Shown: positions 31,101-40,142 of the stretch, piece after piece
How the letters are laid out: every line of letters starts with the position of its first letter
How positions within the stretch are numbered: the first letter of the stretch is position 1
DNA from: Sorangiineae bacterium NIC37A_2
GTDB lineage: Bacteria; Myxococcota_A; Polyangia; Polyangiales; Polyangiaceae
Length of the DNA: 64,000 bases
Reading direction: 5' to 3'
NCBI GenBank assembly: GCA_002085155.1
Contig: NASX01000001.1
Coordinates: 1 to 64,000 of the forward strand
Program-made: the position numbers and the translations under genes
The notes under the pieces: model-generated
What the model was told of the DNA's origin: nothing
Database searches by the model: none
What the model saw: the letters and a program-made list of their open reading frames with translations, nothing else

Positions 31101-32908
31101 GTCACGCCTTCACTTCGATAAGACTTCTTCGCGGCGTCGTAACTGGTCGGCGCAAGCGCTACGTGGAACGGGACATCGCCGAGCTTTCCGTCGATGACTC
31201 CTTGTCCGCCGTATTCGCTCTGGCCCAAGCTCACCTCGAGACTCGTGCGCAGGGCCATCTTGGTCCGCCCCTCGAGCTCGACCTCGTTCACGTCAGCGTC
31301 GACTTCATATTGCTCTGGGCCCCCTCGCGCAGCGAGTCTGACCTCGCCGAGCTTGTTTTCTCCGAAGGCGATGCCGCGCCCTTCGAGGTGCACCTCGCCG
31401 CTCAGTTGCGGCGGCTGACCCTCGAGCTGGAAGGATAAGTCCGCCGACCGCGCCCGCTGCTCATCGAAGACGACGTCCCGAAGCTCCGCTTTGCCGCGAG
31501 CCACAAGGAAACCGTCGCCCTTCCTCGTCGCTGAAACACTCCCGCGCAGCTCGCCGCGGGTATTTCGAGGAAGGTCTGAAAGGCGCGCGAGAGTCTCCAC
31601 GGTCCTCGGCAGGAGCGTGAGCTCCGTCTCCGCATGCAGCGACCCGTCAAAGCCGAACCGGCCCTGCGCGCGGAGTCGGCTCCCTTCATCTTGCAGGAGC
31701 ACGGACGCATCACGGACCTCTTCCGGACTCACGATGCCGCTGCCCTGTACCTCGGGGAGTCGATAGGGACCGAGCTGACCGCCCTCGAGCGAAAAACGGG
31801 CGACCAGGGCTTGCCGATCCCGAGCATCCACCTCCGCCTCGAGAGAGATAGTGAGCGGATCGCTCGGAAGGCCCTCGCGCACCTGACTGCCCAAAAATTC
31901 CCGCGTCTCGAGGCGCAGCTTCCCGCGCTCGAACTCGGTGAGGTGCCCCCCGAGCTCCGCTACCCCGCCCGCCGTCGCGAACTTTGCCCGCAGATCAGCC
32001 TCGTGGGCCGACCCCGAAACATCGAGCTCCACGCTCGCCTTGCCTCGAAATGCGCTCCCCAGCTCCGGGTTCCGAAGCAACGTCGAGAGGTCTTCCGCGC
32101 TGAGCTCGCTCACCTCGACGTGCGCGCTGAGCGGCGCCCGCTCCCAGTCCGGCAGGTTCGGCATCATTGCGCTGAGCCGCGCCTGCACCCGGCTCGAAAG
32201 CATTGTGAGCTCGAGCTCAGCTTGCGCCGGCGCCGCCCCAGAGGTCCAAGAGCCCCTCAGTCGCTCAACTCCCCCGAGCAAAGTTCCCTCCCGCTCGAAG
32301 CGCAGGCTCGCCGCATCGAGCTCAGCGAACGACTCGCCGTCGAGCCGATAGTTCCCTTGAAGTTCGAAGTCGAAGACATCGAGCTGCCCCACCTCAGCAA
32401 GCTCCGGCAACCTCACAGCGCTCCGCTCGAGCTTCGCCTTCTTCACCTCCACATAGGGCAAAGGGCCCTCAGACGGGGGACTCTTGGGCGCGCTCGGGTC
32501 AACAAAAGCGGAGACGATCCCGCGGTTTTCCTCGGCGATCGTGCGCAAGTCCGCCCAGACTTCTTCGAGCAGGACACTCGAAACGACGTAACGCCCGGCC
32601 CCAATCTCCGAGAGCTCATAGTCGGCGCGGAGCTTCTGAGCACGAAGCACCACGTCCCCTTGAGCGTCCCTGAGAACGATGCCCCGAAGCACGACGCGAG
32701 AAGTCCCGATCTCCTCGAGAGCCTCGAGCTCGAAAGAACCAGGCAGCGCCTGATTGGCGATCGAAAGGCCGAGCCGAACCACAACCGCGCGCCCAGGTCC
32801 GGTCCCGAGTCCGAGCCCGAGCACCAGAGCCAAAGCGACGACGAGCCCGAGCAACGTCCAGCCAAGCCCTTTGCCCACGAGGAGGAGGACACGCAGCGCC
32901 CCTTTCAA
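28118..32908 (-). CDS. TamB/DUF490 translocation and assembly module protein
   Basis: 1596 aa with N-terminal TM and long beta-rich repeats; C-terminal domain ERGYLTLIGKTFDFERGGKLSFIGGEPDPVIDLTAVF; translationally coupled to upstream BamA-family gene. Confidence 0.9.
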   Translation of the reverse strand: MKGALRVLLLVGKGLGWTLLGLVVALALVLGLGLGTGPGRAVVVRLGLSIANQALPGSFELEALEEIGTSRVVLRGIVLRDAQGDVVLRAQKLRADYELSEIGAGRYVVSSVLLEEVWADLRTIAEENRGIVSAFVDPSAPKSPPSEGPLPYVEVKKAKLERSAVRLPELAEVGQLDVFDFELQGNYRLDGESFAELDAASLRFEREGTLLGGVERLRGSWTSGAAPAQAELELTMLSSRVQARLSAMMPNLPDWERAPLSAHVEVSELSAEDLSTLLRNPELGSAFRGKASVELDVSGSAHEADLRAKFATAGGVAELGGHLTEFERGKLRLETREFLGSQVREGLPSDPLTISLEAEVDARDRQALVARFSLEGGQLGPYRLPEVQGSGIVSPEEVRDASVLLQDEGSRLRAQGRFGFDGSLHAETELTLLPRTVETLARLSDLPRNTRGELRGSVSATRKGDGFLVARGKAELRDVVFDEQRARSADLSFQLEGQPPQLSGEVHLEGRGIAFGENKLGEVRLAARGGPEQYEVDADVNEVELEGRTKMALRTSLEVSLGQSEYGGQGVIDGKLGDVPFHVALAPTSYDAAKKSYRSEGVTLKLGERKLTVQGYLGQKDGDLEVKTDGPIDLGLLSDLLPLEEKLSGRAELSGRAQGSLTVPVVDIRAKLDRVTLGERPPLSGDLRVGLDAARGQLLFSGLVQASDKGKSGWRPLDLEGELEHSFQPGRGYLKQLARGRPEGKLELRSLELAFVEAWSGAELPVSGHLGATLDAGGTLENPSLLLALKSKIKVAGDPRLVDVDGGLSLRDERWDTHVTVSDPKGQWLTFSADALTPPGPRVGGPFLSRLALIPADGRWQARLFAEPRRTSELPLVRLQDLPEGTLSGLVELAHEPGQEPSGHVSLELAQLADSEQDEGCKSGDLRILLNLDGKDAEWRLGLEGRKKNELLFSSRASARVALARALAGGTLELGPIEGELVAKELKLENVPYVCSLARGELTTNVSVKDPLGERPELQGDVSLRRFRASPIPKYNVSVREELLDFQAHLEADATRAALKAELMAGKHRSTFQATLPIQYERGVVMLAEDAPLDARLSLVHLPISPLLNPRGAVSYATGTVHGQARLSGTRAQPKLDGQLELEKVAFTATDLAQPLRDVQAKIVFSEREARLENFEAYDRDGRLHMEGGARFHELDRIAAELRVRAEKFPLRQLGQVVAQLDMDAEVKTLVLPERTDVEVGIRSSDMWLENTKLRAGISLKAHPDFVVDGVRPEGSTDPEDERLGDHAAALGDGDPGAGGGAKQAGANAKGAGAKGQGAAASAQGTETKGGAPAEEVPHVTRLVLKSYDRFWIKRDDFAVNLSANLDTELSGERVNVQGEVLIERGYLTLIGKTFDFERGGKLSFIGGEPDPVIDLTAVFNNRRTGDIVKVHITGRGSKPVIEFLVNDKRGEAGDAFAAIYGSQGTNQSAKSAPQQAAGFIGGLTAGLLATSARRELGAAAPIIMIEPGDKAGEGRVRAGFELDSLVPPFLQNVITGVYVEGIVARESSGDTRRTSRSGATVNYGVLLEFYYPKNFFSTAQYGPGSTWSLDLGWQL

Positions 32909-35094
32909 AACGCGTCTCCAATCGTGAGCTGGAACGCGCCGGGCACGTTCGAGTTGAAGAAATAGGTCGGGTTACTCTCGCTTCCGATGTCGTATCCGGG
33001 CTCGTTCAGTCGCTGCAAGCTCGGAATGCGAAAGCCCGTGTCGAGACGGATCGCTCCGAGCACCGTGTAAAAGCGGAGCCCCGGCCCGAGCGACATGTTC
33101 CAATAGTCGAAGCGGAACTCTGGGTCTTCGTTCACGTCGCCGATGTCGACGAACCCTGCGAGGACGAAATCCCGCCCGAGCGGGATGCGCAGCTCTGCCG
33201 ATGCTTCCCAGCGGCGAATGCCGCCCGTCGGCCCCGGTCCCACGACGCCAGCGAGAAAACCACGGTTACCGTTCGGGCCACCGCCGCGCAAACGATAGAC
33301 GAGAGGCCCGAGCCGCTGGGATTCGTTGTCGAGCTCGCCGTCGGCGTCTGTGATGAAGATGGAAGCGAGCGCGACCTTGGTCGCGAGGACAACTCCGAGC
33401 GGAAGAGGGAGATAGAAGCGCAGCTCCGGTGCGATACGGAACGAGGTCCAGTCCGACGCCGCCCACTTGGGAGCTTGGGTTGCGTTCAGGGCGGCGTAAA
33501 AACCGCGCCGGGGCCGGATCGGATTGTCGCGCAGGTCGAGGCGTAGATCTTGTTCGACGTAGAGGTACTCGTAGGAGCTCGCCAGGGGATCGGTGACGCC
33601 CTCCGGCGGGACCCAGTCCTGCTCCGGAACGATGTACAAATCCTGTTGTACGGCCAAAGTGCCGACGAGCTTCCTCGAGAAAAAGCCGCGCCGCGCCGCG
33701 ACCCGGAAAAACACGTCCGAGCGGATGAAATTCAGGTAGGGATCAGGTCCATAGTCCCAGCCGACGGTCTCGCGAAGGTCGGTGCGATGTTCGACGAGGC
33801 CCGGTTGGTTGAGGTTTACGGTGATGATGTTACCGGGTTGGGCCGCGAGGCTCCCGTCAGGACGATTCGGGATGATCGGGAACGGGCCGAGAAAGATGAG
33901 GCGCGGCCGCTCGTCGATGCTGAAACGTCCGAGCGTGCCGACGACGTGCCTTCGCTCGTAACGACCGAAGAGATGCACGTCCCACTGGGGGATGCTCGTC
34001 TGGTCCGTTGTGTCGACGCGCTGCGGGTTGCCGCTCAAGATGCCGACACCGGTGCGGAAGGCGTGGGGTCCGAGGGGAGTGACTTCAACAATGACGTCGA
34101 CGACATCACCGCTGACTTCTTCGCGCACGTCGACGGCCGAGAAAGCTCCGAGCGCAAAGACTTCCGCCTGAATCTCGGCGAGCACCGCTGGATCGTATTT
34201 CCTGCCTCGCGCGAGCCCCACGGCCGAAATGATGGGCGCCGTAGGCAACTCTCCGGCCCCAGTGACGCGCAGCTCCCCAAAGGAACAAGCGGGCCCCGGT
34301 CTCAGATGAAAGACGACGCGCGCCGAAAGCGCGCCGCTGTCGATCTCGACCGTCCCTTTGACCTCGGCGGACGCGTAACCTCGCTTGCGGAGAAACTCCT
34401 CGAGGGCCTCCTTGTCGCGCTCGTACTCGACCTCGTCGATGCGCTCTCCTTCCCGGAGCTCAATGACCTTGGCGAGGCGCTCCCGAACCTCGACCTCCAG
34501 TTCGTCCGCTCCTCGGATCTCGATCGCAGCGATCCGAGTCGGCTCGCCTTCTTCGATGGTAACCAGGACAGAGACCTTGCAGGAGTCGGCTTCGGGATCA
34601 CACTCGCCGAGTCCTCCCGGCGACCCCGCTTCTGGCGGGTCGTATTCGATGTCGACGACCTTCGCCTGATAATAGCCCCGCGCCCGGTACCAGCGCAGGA
34701 TGCGCTCGATGTCGCGGTCGAGCACCGCATGATTCAAGCTCGGCCACTCGGTCCAGGGCCAGCGCCAGAGGCGCACCGTGGGAGGAGCGCTCGTGAAGGA
34801 AGGCTGACCGCAGGTGGGCTCACCGAGACCGAGAACGAGGGAAAAGTTCTCGCGCTCCCGGGTGATGAGACAGGCCTCCACGGCCCGGCGGTTCATGTCC
34901 CGGGTCCCTTGGACCCGAAACTCGGTCACCCCGTAGCGTCCCTTCTCGACCGAGGCGCAGGCGCTGACAAGAGCGAGGCAGCCGAGAGCCATGAGGGACC
35001 TGAGCGACGCGCGCTCGCCCAGAGCCAAGAGCGACCTGAGCGACGCGCGCTCGCCGGGAACAGTTCGACCCGCCACGCGACTCCGAGCGTACAT
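32905..35094 (-). CDS. BamA/TamA-family outer-membrane protein with lipobox (TamL-like)
   Basis: Signal segment LMALGCLALVSAC, POTRA-like repeats, C-terminal barrel (DLRDNPIRPRRGFYAALNA, GGGPNGNRGFLAGVVGPGPTGG). Confidence 0.85.
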   Translation of the reverse strand: MYARSRVAGRTVPGERASLRSLLALGERASLRSLMALGCLALVSACASVEKGRYGVTEFRVQGTRDMNRRAVEACLITRERENFSLVLGLGEPTCGQPSFTSAPPTVRLWRWPWTEWPSLNHAVLDRDIERILRWYRARGYYQAKVVDIEYDPPEAGSPGGLGECDPEADSCKVSVLVTIEEGEPTRIAAIEIRGADELEVEVRERLAKVIELREGERIDEVEYERDKEALEEFLRKRGYASAEVKGTVEIDSGALSARVVFHLRPGPACSFGELRVTGAGELPTAPIISAVGLARGRKYDPAVLAEIQAEVFALGAFSAVDVREEVSGDVVDVIVEVTPLGPHAFRTGVGILSGNPQRVDTTDQTSIPQWDVHLFGRYERRHVVGTLGRFSIDERPRLIFLGPFPIIPNRPDGSLAAQPGNIITVNLNQPGLVEHRTDLRETVGWDYGPDPYLNFIRSDVFFRVAARRGFFSRKLVGTLAVQQDLYIVPEQDWVPPEGVTDPLASSYEYLYVEQDLRLDLRDNPIRPRRGFYAALNATQAPKWAASDWTSFRIAPELRFYLPLPLGVVLATKVALASIFITDADGELDNESQRLGPLVYRLRGGGPNGNRGFLAGVVGPGPTGGIRRWEASAELRIPLGRDFVLAGFVDIGDVNEDPEFRFDYWNMSLGPGLRFYTVLGAIRLDTGFRIPSLQRLNEPGYDIGSESNPTYFFNSNVPGAFQLTIGDAF
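34985..35056. repeat. 36-bp tandem duplication at the 5' end of the TamA-family gene
   Basis: agagccatgagggacctgagcgacgcgcgctcgccc / agagccaagagcgacctgagcgacgcgcgctcgccg. Confidence 0.9.
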
Positions 35095-35379
35095 CAGGCA
35101 GCGCCGAGCGGGAGACGATGCGCGCTCAGCGCGCGAGAGCGCGGCAATTCGCCACAATCGTGCCCTCCTCCCCTGCAAAGAGCCAACCTCCCCCCATAAG
35201 CGTCTCCGGGCCACTTTCGGCCATTTTATGCGCAATTCTCCGCTTCGTCCCCGTCGCTCTCTCGCTGCATCGAACTCCGGCGCCCGGCATCCTGCCCGGA
35301 CTCTAGCCGGATCCATGCCAGGCAAGAGAGCCGCCTCGATGGAGCGCGCAGCCTGGGCTCCATCCGCAGTGCGCAAGGT

Positions 35380-36690
35380 TCAAGGACAGAACTTCGGCGT
35401 GGCGAGCTGCGATCGAATCGAGGCGATCGTCTGACCCCAGTTCGCGTTCGGATTGTACTGGGCGATACCGATCACGCCGTCGTTGATGCGCGCGTTGATG
35501 TTTCCTACCACGTCCCAGATCGCGTCGTGCCCTGCCGAGGCACCGTTCACTCCGTAGCCGGTGTCAGCGAGGATGCCCTTGCCAGTGACCGAGCTCACTC
35601 CGGCCCAGGTCATGTTGTTCGTCGAGCGGATCTTGGTGTTGTTCGCTTCGGTGCCGCCCCCTGAGGTGTTGATGAAGGTGAACAGCGACATGTCGAAGTT
35701 CTTGTACCAATCGGCGCCGTTGTCGCTGCCGTTGTTCGGCGGAACCCAGGGCGAGATATCCATCGAGAAATAGGCGTTCGGCAGGTGTTCTTTCATGGCC
35801 TGCACGTAACGGGTCATGATCTGTCCAGCTTCCGCGGGCGTGAGCGGGCTCGTCTGATTCGAGAGCGTGTACTGATACCAATCGGGCTCCATCTCGAAGA
35901 TGATCGGCTTCCCCCCGAGACACTCCGCGTAGCCGCGCGCGTAGTTACGGTAGATGCCGACGATCGTCTCGAGGTGATCTTTGATGATCTTGGACCCGTA
36001 AGCGCAAAGGCTCGGCTCACCCACGTTGCAGTCGTGGAGGTTCTGCTCTCGCTTTGCATAAAACGCCGAAACGTAGGCCACCACAACGGGAACCTTCCCC
36101 GCCAAAGGACCGTTCAAGTCTTCACACACGTACCCTTGGTCGAAGGTGTTCTGCAGACCCATCCAGCCGGGCGTAAAGTAGTCGATCTGTTCGCGGATCG
36201 AGGGATGGTCGAGGGCGTACTCACGGATGGCTCCGAAATGGAACCGGCACTCCGAGAAGAGCTTCTTGTCGTTGCCCCCGCCTCCAGACCCGCCTCCCGT
36301 CCCACCGGTCGAGCTCATCCCTCCGGAGCCCACGGGAGCGCCGCCGACACCCGAAGGCTGCCCGCCCACTCCGCTCGGACTGCCCCCCGAGCCGCCAGGC
36401 CCGCTCACGCTCCCCCCGCTGCCCCCGGCTCCGCTGAGAGTCCCTCCGGCGCCGACCTGAGTGCCTCCGGCGCCGAGCCCTCCCGCGCCGGTCGAAGCTC
36501 CTCCCGCCGCTGAAGAACCGCCGCTCGGCAGACCTCCGCCGTCGCTACTCGGGCTCCCTCCGACCCCGATCGCTCCGCCCGCACCGGGCCCTTCGAAGGG
36601 CCCTTCGCCGCCCGCACCCGAGCAGGCAGCGATCGACAGGAGTGCAAAATTGAGGGGGAGAGCCCGAAGAACGCGAAAAGAAAGGCCCAT
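35380..36690 (-). CDS. Lipoprotein with Gly/Ser-rich linker and glycoside-hydrolase-like domain of unknown family
   Basis: Lipobox SIAAC; linker GAGGLGAGGTQVGAGG; KPIIFEMEPDWYQYT and NAYFSMDISPWVPP resemble TIM-barrel strand ends. Confidence 0.6.
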   Translation of the reverse strand: MGLSFRVLRALPLNFALLSIAACSGAGGEGPFEGPGAGGAIGVGGSPSSDGGGLPSGGSSAAGGASTGAGGLGAGGTQVGAGGTLSGAGGSGGSVSGPGGSGGSPSGVGGQPSGVGGAPVGSGGMSSTGGTGGGSGGGGNDKKLFSECRFHFGAIREYALDHPSIREQIDYFTPGWMGLQNTFDQGYVCEDLNGPLAGKVPVVVAYVSAFYAKREQNLHDCNVGEPSLCAYGSKIIKDHLETIVGIYRNYARGYAECLGGKPIIFEMEPDWYQYTLSNQTSPLTPAEAGQIMTRYVQAMKEHLPNAYFSMDISPWVPPNNGSDNGADWYKNFDMSLFTFINTSGGGTEANNTKIRSTNNMTWAGVSSVTGKGILADTGYGVNGASAGHDAIWDVVGNINARINDGVIGIAQYNPNANWGQTIASIRSQLATPKFCP

Positions 36691-36794
36691 GCCTCCTGCA
36701 TGCCCGAGCCGCCGCTTTCGATCAGAAAGAATCGCCTCCTCGGCCTTGTGGCCCGAGGCCCCTACGTGTCACGCACTTCTCGGAAGCAGACCGG

Positions 36795-37901
36795 ATGTCC
36801 CTCCCTTTGCATCAAAGAGGAGCTCTCGAAGAGCTTCGCCAAGAGTTCGGATTCGATCCAGAGCACCTGCGCCTCTTCCGCAACGCTCTCTACAAGCGCG
36901 GGCTTCCTCTCGAAGAGGCACAAGCTCTGCTTCCGCCTACCGTCCACGAAGAGTTCCGCGCGCGCTTCGGACAGCCTTGTTTGACTCTCGCCGAGCGTCG
37001 CGACTCGAGCCGGGACGGCGCCACGAAGCTCGTCTTTCGCACGCAAGCGGGCCTGCTGCTCGAAACGGTGATCTTGCGCATCTTGAGTGGCAGGACTTCG
37101 GTCTGCGTCTCGAGCCAAGTCGGGTGCGCCGCGAAGTGTGCCTTCTGTGCGACGGGGCAGATGAAGCTGGCGCGCTCCCTCCGCGCTCATGAGATCATCG
37201 AACAAGCCCTTATAGCTCGGCAGATTCTCCGGACGGAAGACAAAACGCTGCGCAACGTCGTGTTCATGGGCATGGGCGAGCCGATGCACAATCGCGCCGA
37301 GGTCACAGAGGCCATCGAGCGACTCCGCGATCCGCGCTGGCTCGACTTGAGCGAGAGTCACATCCTCGTTTCGAGCGTCGGGGTTCCCGAAGAGCTCATC
37401 GCCTTCGCTCGGGTGATGCCCCGCGTCCGTCTGGCCTTGAGCCTCCACGCCGCGCGCCAAGAAGTGCGACAGGAGCTGATGCCGCTCGCGAAACAGACGC
37501 CGATCGATGACCTCCGCAAGATGGTGGTCGAGCTCGAAAAGATCCGGAAGCAGACGATGATGCTCGAGGTCTTGCTCCTCTCGGGAGTCAACGATCGCGA
37601 CGAAGACGTCGAAGCGCTGATCGAATTCTGCGAAGGCCTCGACGTCCACGTGAACTTGATCCCCTATAACCCGGTGAGCGGAGCAGAGCTCCCCGGCGGC
37701 CGTCCTCTGAGAGGCACCGACTCTCGGCGCCGTCAGAAAATCTCCGAGCGCCTCAAGAGCGTCGGCCTTCGCGTCACCACCCGAGTTTCCCTGGGCGAAG
37801 ACATCGCCGCCGCCTGTGGCCAGCTCGTGAAGACTCACGAACCCCGAGCGCTCGGTCGTCGGGCGAGTGAAGTCAGCGGGCCGACCAGCGCTCAAGAGTG
37901 A
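36795..37901 (+). CDS. rlmN: RlmN-family 23S rRNA (adenine-C2)-methyltransferase
   Basis: Radical SAM CAAKCAFCATG; VVFMGMGEPMHN; C-terminal methyl-accepting Cys motif GEDIAAACGQL. Confidence 0.9.
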   Translation: MSLPLHQRGALEELRQEFGFDPEHLRLFRNALYKRGLPLEEAQALLPPTVHEEFRARFGQPCLTLAERRDSSRDGATKLVFRTQAGLLLETVILRILSGRTSVCVSSQVGCAAKCAFCATGQMKLARSLRAHEIIEQALIARQILRTEDKTLRNVVFMGMGEPMHNRAEVTEAIERLRDPRWLDLSESHILVSSVGVPEELIAFARVMPRVRLALSLHAARQEVRQELMPLAKQTPIDDLRKMVVELEKIRKQTMMLEVLLLSGVNDRDEDVEALIEFCEGLDVHVNLIPYNPVSGAELPGGRPLRGTDSRRRQKISERLKSVGLRVTTRVSLGEDIAAACGQLVKTHEPRALGRRASEVSGPTSAQE

Positions 37902-37906
37902 GAGGG

Positions 37907-39178
37907 CTACCGTCTGTCCGCCGCGGCCGGGAGTTTCTCCTCCTCGGTCCAGGAGACCGGCGGAGCCGATTCAATCACCTGATCAGGAGCCGGTTGATGC
38001 GCGCTCGGAGAAATCCGGCGCTTGAGTCGGAGTGCAGGCCCTTCGACGAAGGTCCACGATCCGAGAGCCGCGAGACACGCGAGCAGCAGCGAGATGAGCG
38101 AAAAGAGATAGGGGTTCATCTGGCGCCCGAGGTAGGCGGCTAAGATGAACTGAACAGGCCAGCCGTAGAGATAGATGCCGTAGGAGAGGTCCCGCTTCTT
38201 GGCGAAGTCGGCGATGGGAAGACCCGGGTAGAAGCCGACGAAAGCGACCAGGTAGGCCATCGCTGGCGGGAACAAAAGGTAACCAGTGCCCGTAGCTGCG
38301 CCGAGCGCGAACACAGCGAGCGCACCAAACGCCCAGGAAGGCCGATAGGGAATGCGGTCCCGCATCAGGTAGCCCAGCGCGCCGATGAAAAAGAAGGTCG
38401 CGAAGCGGAAATGGCTATTCAGGAAGGCGATCGTTCCCTGCGCCGGCAGCCGCGAGAAAACCGCAGGGAAGAGCGGCAGCGCCATCAGCGCCCAGGCCAC
38501 CACAATCCCGAGGGTGACGATGCCCTGATTCAAGAGCCGCGCGCCGCCGATGATCCCGAGCAGCACGTAGCAGAGAAACTCGATCTGGATCATCCAAAGG
38601 GTTCCGTTCACCGAATAGGGCGCCTCAAATGCCGGGGGCATGTCCACGACCTCGAGCAGGAGCGCGTCCGTGATGAAGCGGAGGGGAGAAATCTCGGAAT
38701 AATAGGCTCCGACATCTGACGCTGCGATGGGCCCGACGACAAGCAAACAAATCGCACAGCTGACGATGAACCCCGGATGGACGCGCAGAACTCGCTTGCG
38801 GAAGAAGTCGAAGACGCTCTTCGAATTGCGCCAGCTGGCCGTGACGAGATAGCCGCTCACCAGGAAGAAGACGCCCACGGCGAACGCGCCGGACGTGAGC
38901 TGCCCCCGCGTCAAGAAGGTCAACGGTTCCGGTAGCTTCGTCTCGATGAAGACATCGAACGCGTGCGTCAGGATGACCAGGCTGGCCATAACAACGCGAA
39001 TGAAGTCGAGGTTGTTGCTCCTTGAATTACTCGCCTCGAGAAGTGTCCTCGGCAGACCAAGCGCAGACGAGCGCCCGCGCCGACTCCGCGGCACCTGCTC
39101 GCTCACGAGCTCCTCCCCGGCTGATCCCCAAGATGCAATACGCCGCGCAGGCGCACCCTTGCGCTTCGACCCCATCAT
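37907..39178 (-). CDS. Acyltransferase-3 (OafA/YrhL) family membrane protein
   Basis: NNLDFIRVVMASLVILTHAFDV ... GVFFLVSGYLVTASW ... WMIQIEFLCYVLLG. Confidence 0.92.
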   Translation of the reverse strand: MMGSKRKGAPARRIASWGSAGEELVSEQVPRSRRGRSSALGLPRTLLEASNSRSNNLDFIRVVMASLVILTHAFDVFIETKLPEPLTFLTRGQLTSGAFAVGVFFLVSGYLVTASWRNSKSVFDFFRKRVLRVHPGFIVSCAICLLVVGPIAASDVGAYYSEISPLRFITDALLLEVVDMPPAFEAPYSVNGTLWMIQIEFLCYVLLGIIGGARLLNQGIVTLGIVVAWALMALPLFPAVFSRLPAQGTIAFLNSHFRFATFFFIGALGYLMRDRIPYRPSWAFGALAVFALGAATGTGYLLFPPAMAYLVAFVGFYPGLPIADFAKKRDLSYGIYLYGWPVQFILAAYLGRQMNPYLFSLISLLLACLAALGSWTFVEGPALRLKRRISPSAHQPAPDQVIESAPPVSWTEEEKLPAAADRR

Positions 39179-39728
39179 CCCCCCTTTTCTCCCCCTCGGA
39201 CGAAAACCCTAATTTAACAAATAACAGTTATACCCCCGAACACGACACCTGTCACTTTCCAGAAGTCGCTCTGCCAAATACTTCTCGTCGCGCGCAACAG
39301 AGTCCGGTCCTGATATGTTACCTATTTATGCTCGCTCAAGGACAACCTCACCCTGAACTACTCCCCACAGAAGAGCATCACGCATTCGCGTTCTGCGGCA
39401 GACTCAGAACTCATCCCGAACAATCATTCAAAGGCTCGCGGCTCGGCATCGCGGCCCCCTCCCGCCGCGGGCGCCCGTCACAACCGGCGGCCCCCTCCTC
39501 ATCCCTCCCCCGTCACCTCGCGTGCACCCCTCCGAGTCTCTGTGCCAGGCGCCCTTTCGGCGGTGCTCCCCCTGGGGGCGCAGGCGCCCCGGGGGGAGCC
39601 TCGCAAAGCAGCCGCGCGGCCGTCGAACCTTTAGGTTTTCCGAAACCCTAAAGCCGTTCTCCACTCCTCCGTTAGGCGCTCCGGGCGCAGGTTTGCCGCT
39701 CCGCGCCCGGCGCCGTACATCCGGGTCC

Positions 39729-40142
39729 ATGAGCACAACGCGACAGCTCCTCGAGGCTTATTACGGTGCATTCAACGCCGGGGACCGGGAAGGGCTCCTC
39801 GCCCTCCTCACCGACGACGTGGTCCACGACGTGAATCAAGGACCCCGCGAGATCGGCAAAGAGGCCTTCCGGGCTTTTCTCGCCCGCATGGACGCGAGCT
39901 ACGAGGAACAGATCACCGAGCTCGCCTATCTGACGAGCGAAGACGGGAGCCGCGCCGCTTCTGAGTACGTGGTGCTCGGGAAGTACCTGCGCACCGACGA
40001 GGGCTTACCGGAAGCCAAAGGCCAGACCTATCGCCTGCCCGGCGGAGCGTTCTTCGAGATTGTCGGCGGCAAGATCGCTCGTGTCACCAACTACTACAAT
40101 CTCGAAGATTGGCTGCGGCAGGTGCGGAGTTCGGGGACATGA
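39729..40142 (+). CDS. Ketosteroid-isomerase-related / NTF2-like protein
   Basis: LLEAYYGAFNAGDREGLLALLTDDVVHDVNQGPREIGKEAFRAFLARM ... VTNYYNLEDWLRQV. Confidence 0.88.
   Translation: MSTTRQLLEAYYGAFNAGDREGLLALLTDDVVHDVNQGPREIGKEAFRAFLARMDASYEEQITELAYLTSEDGSRAASEYVVLGKYLRTDEGLPEAKGQTYRLPGGAFFEIVGGKIARVTNYYNLEDWLRQVRSSGT

Noticed and set aside
33550-35199. 549-aa plus-strand ORF antisense to the TamA-family gene
   Set aside because: Shadow ORF; the opposite strand has POTRA/barrel signatures.
39022-39651. 209-aa ORF in the acyltransferase/KSI intergenic region
   Set aside because: Pro/Ser/Arg-rich, no motifs, overlaps the acyltransferase start and promoter-like AT-rich DNA.
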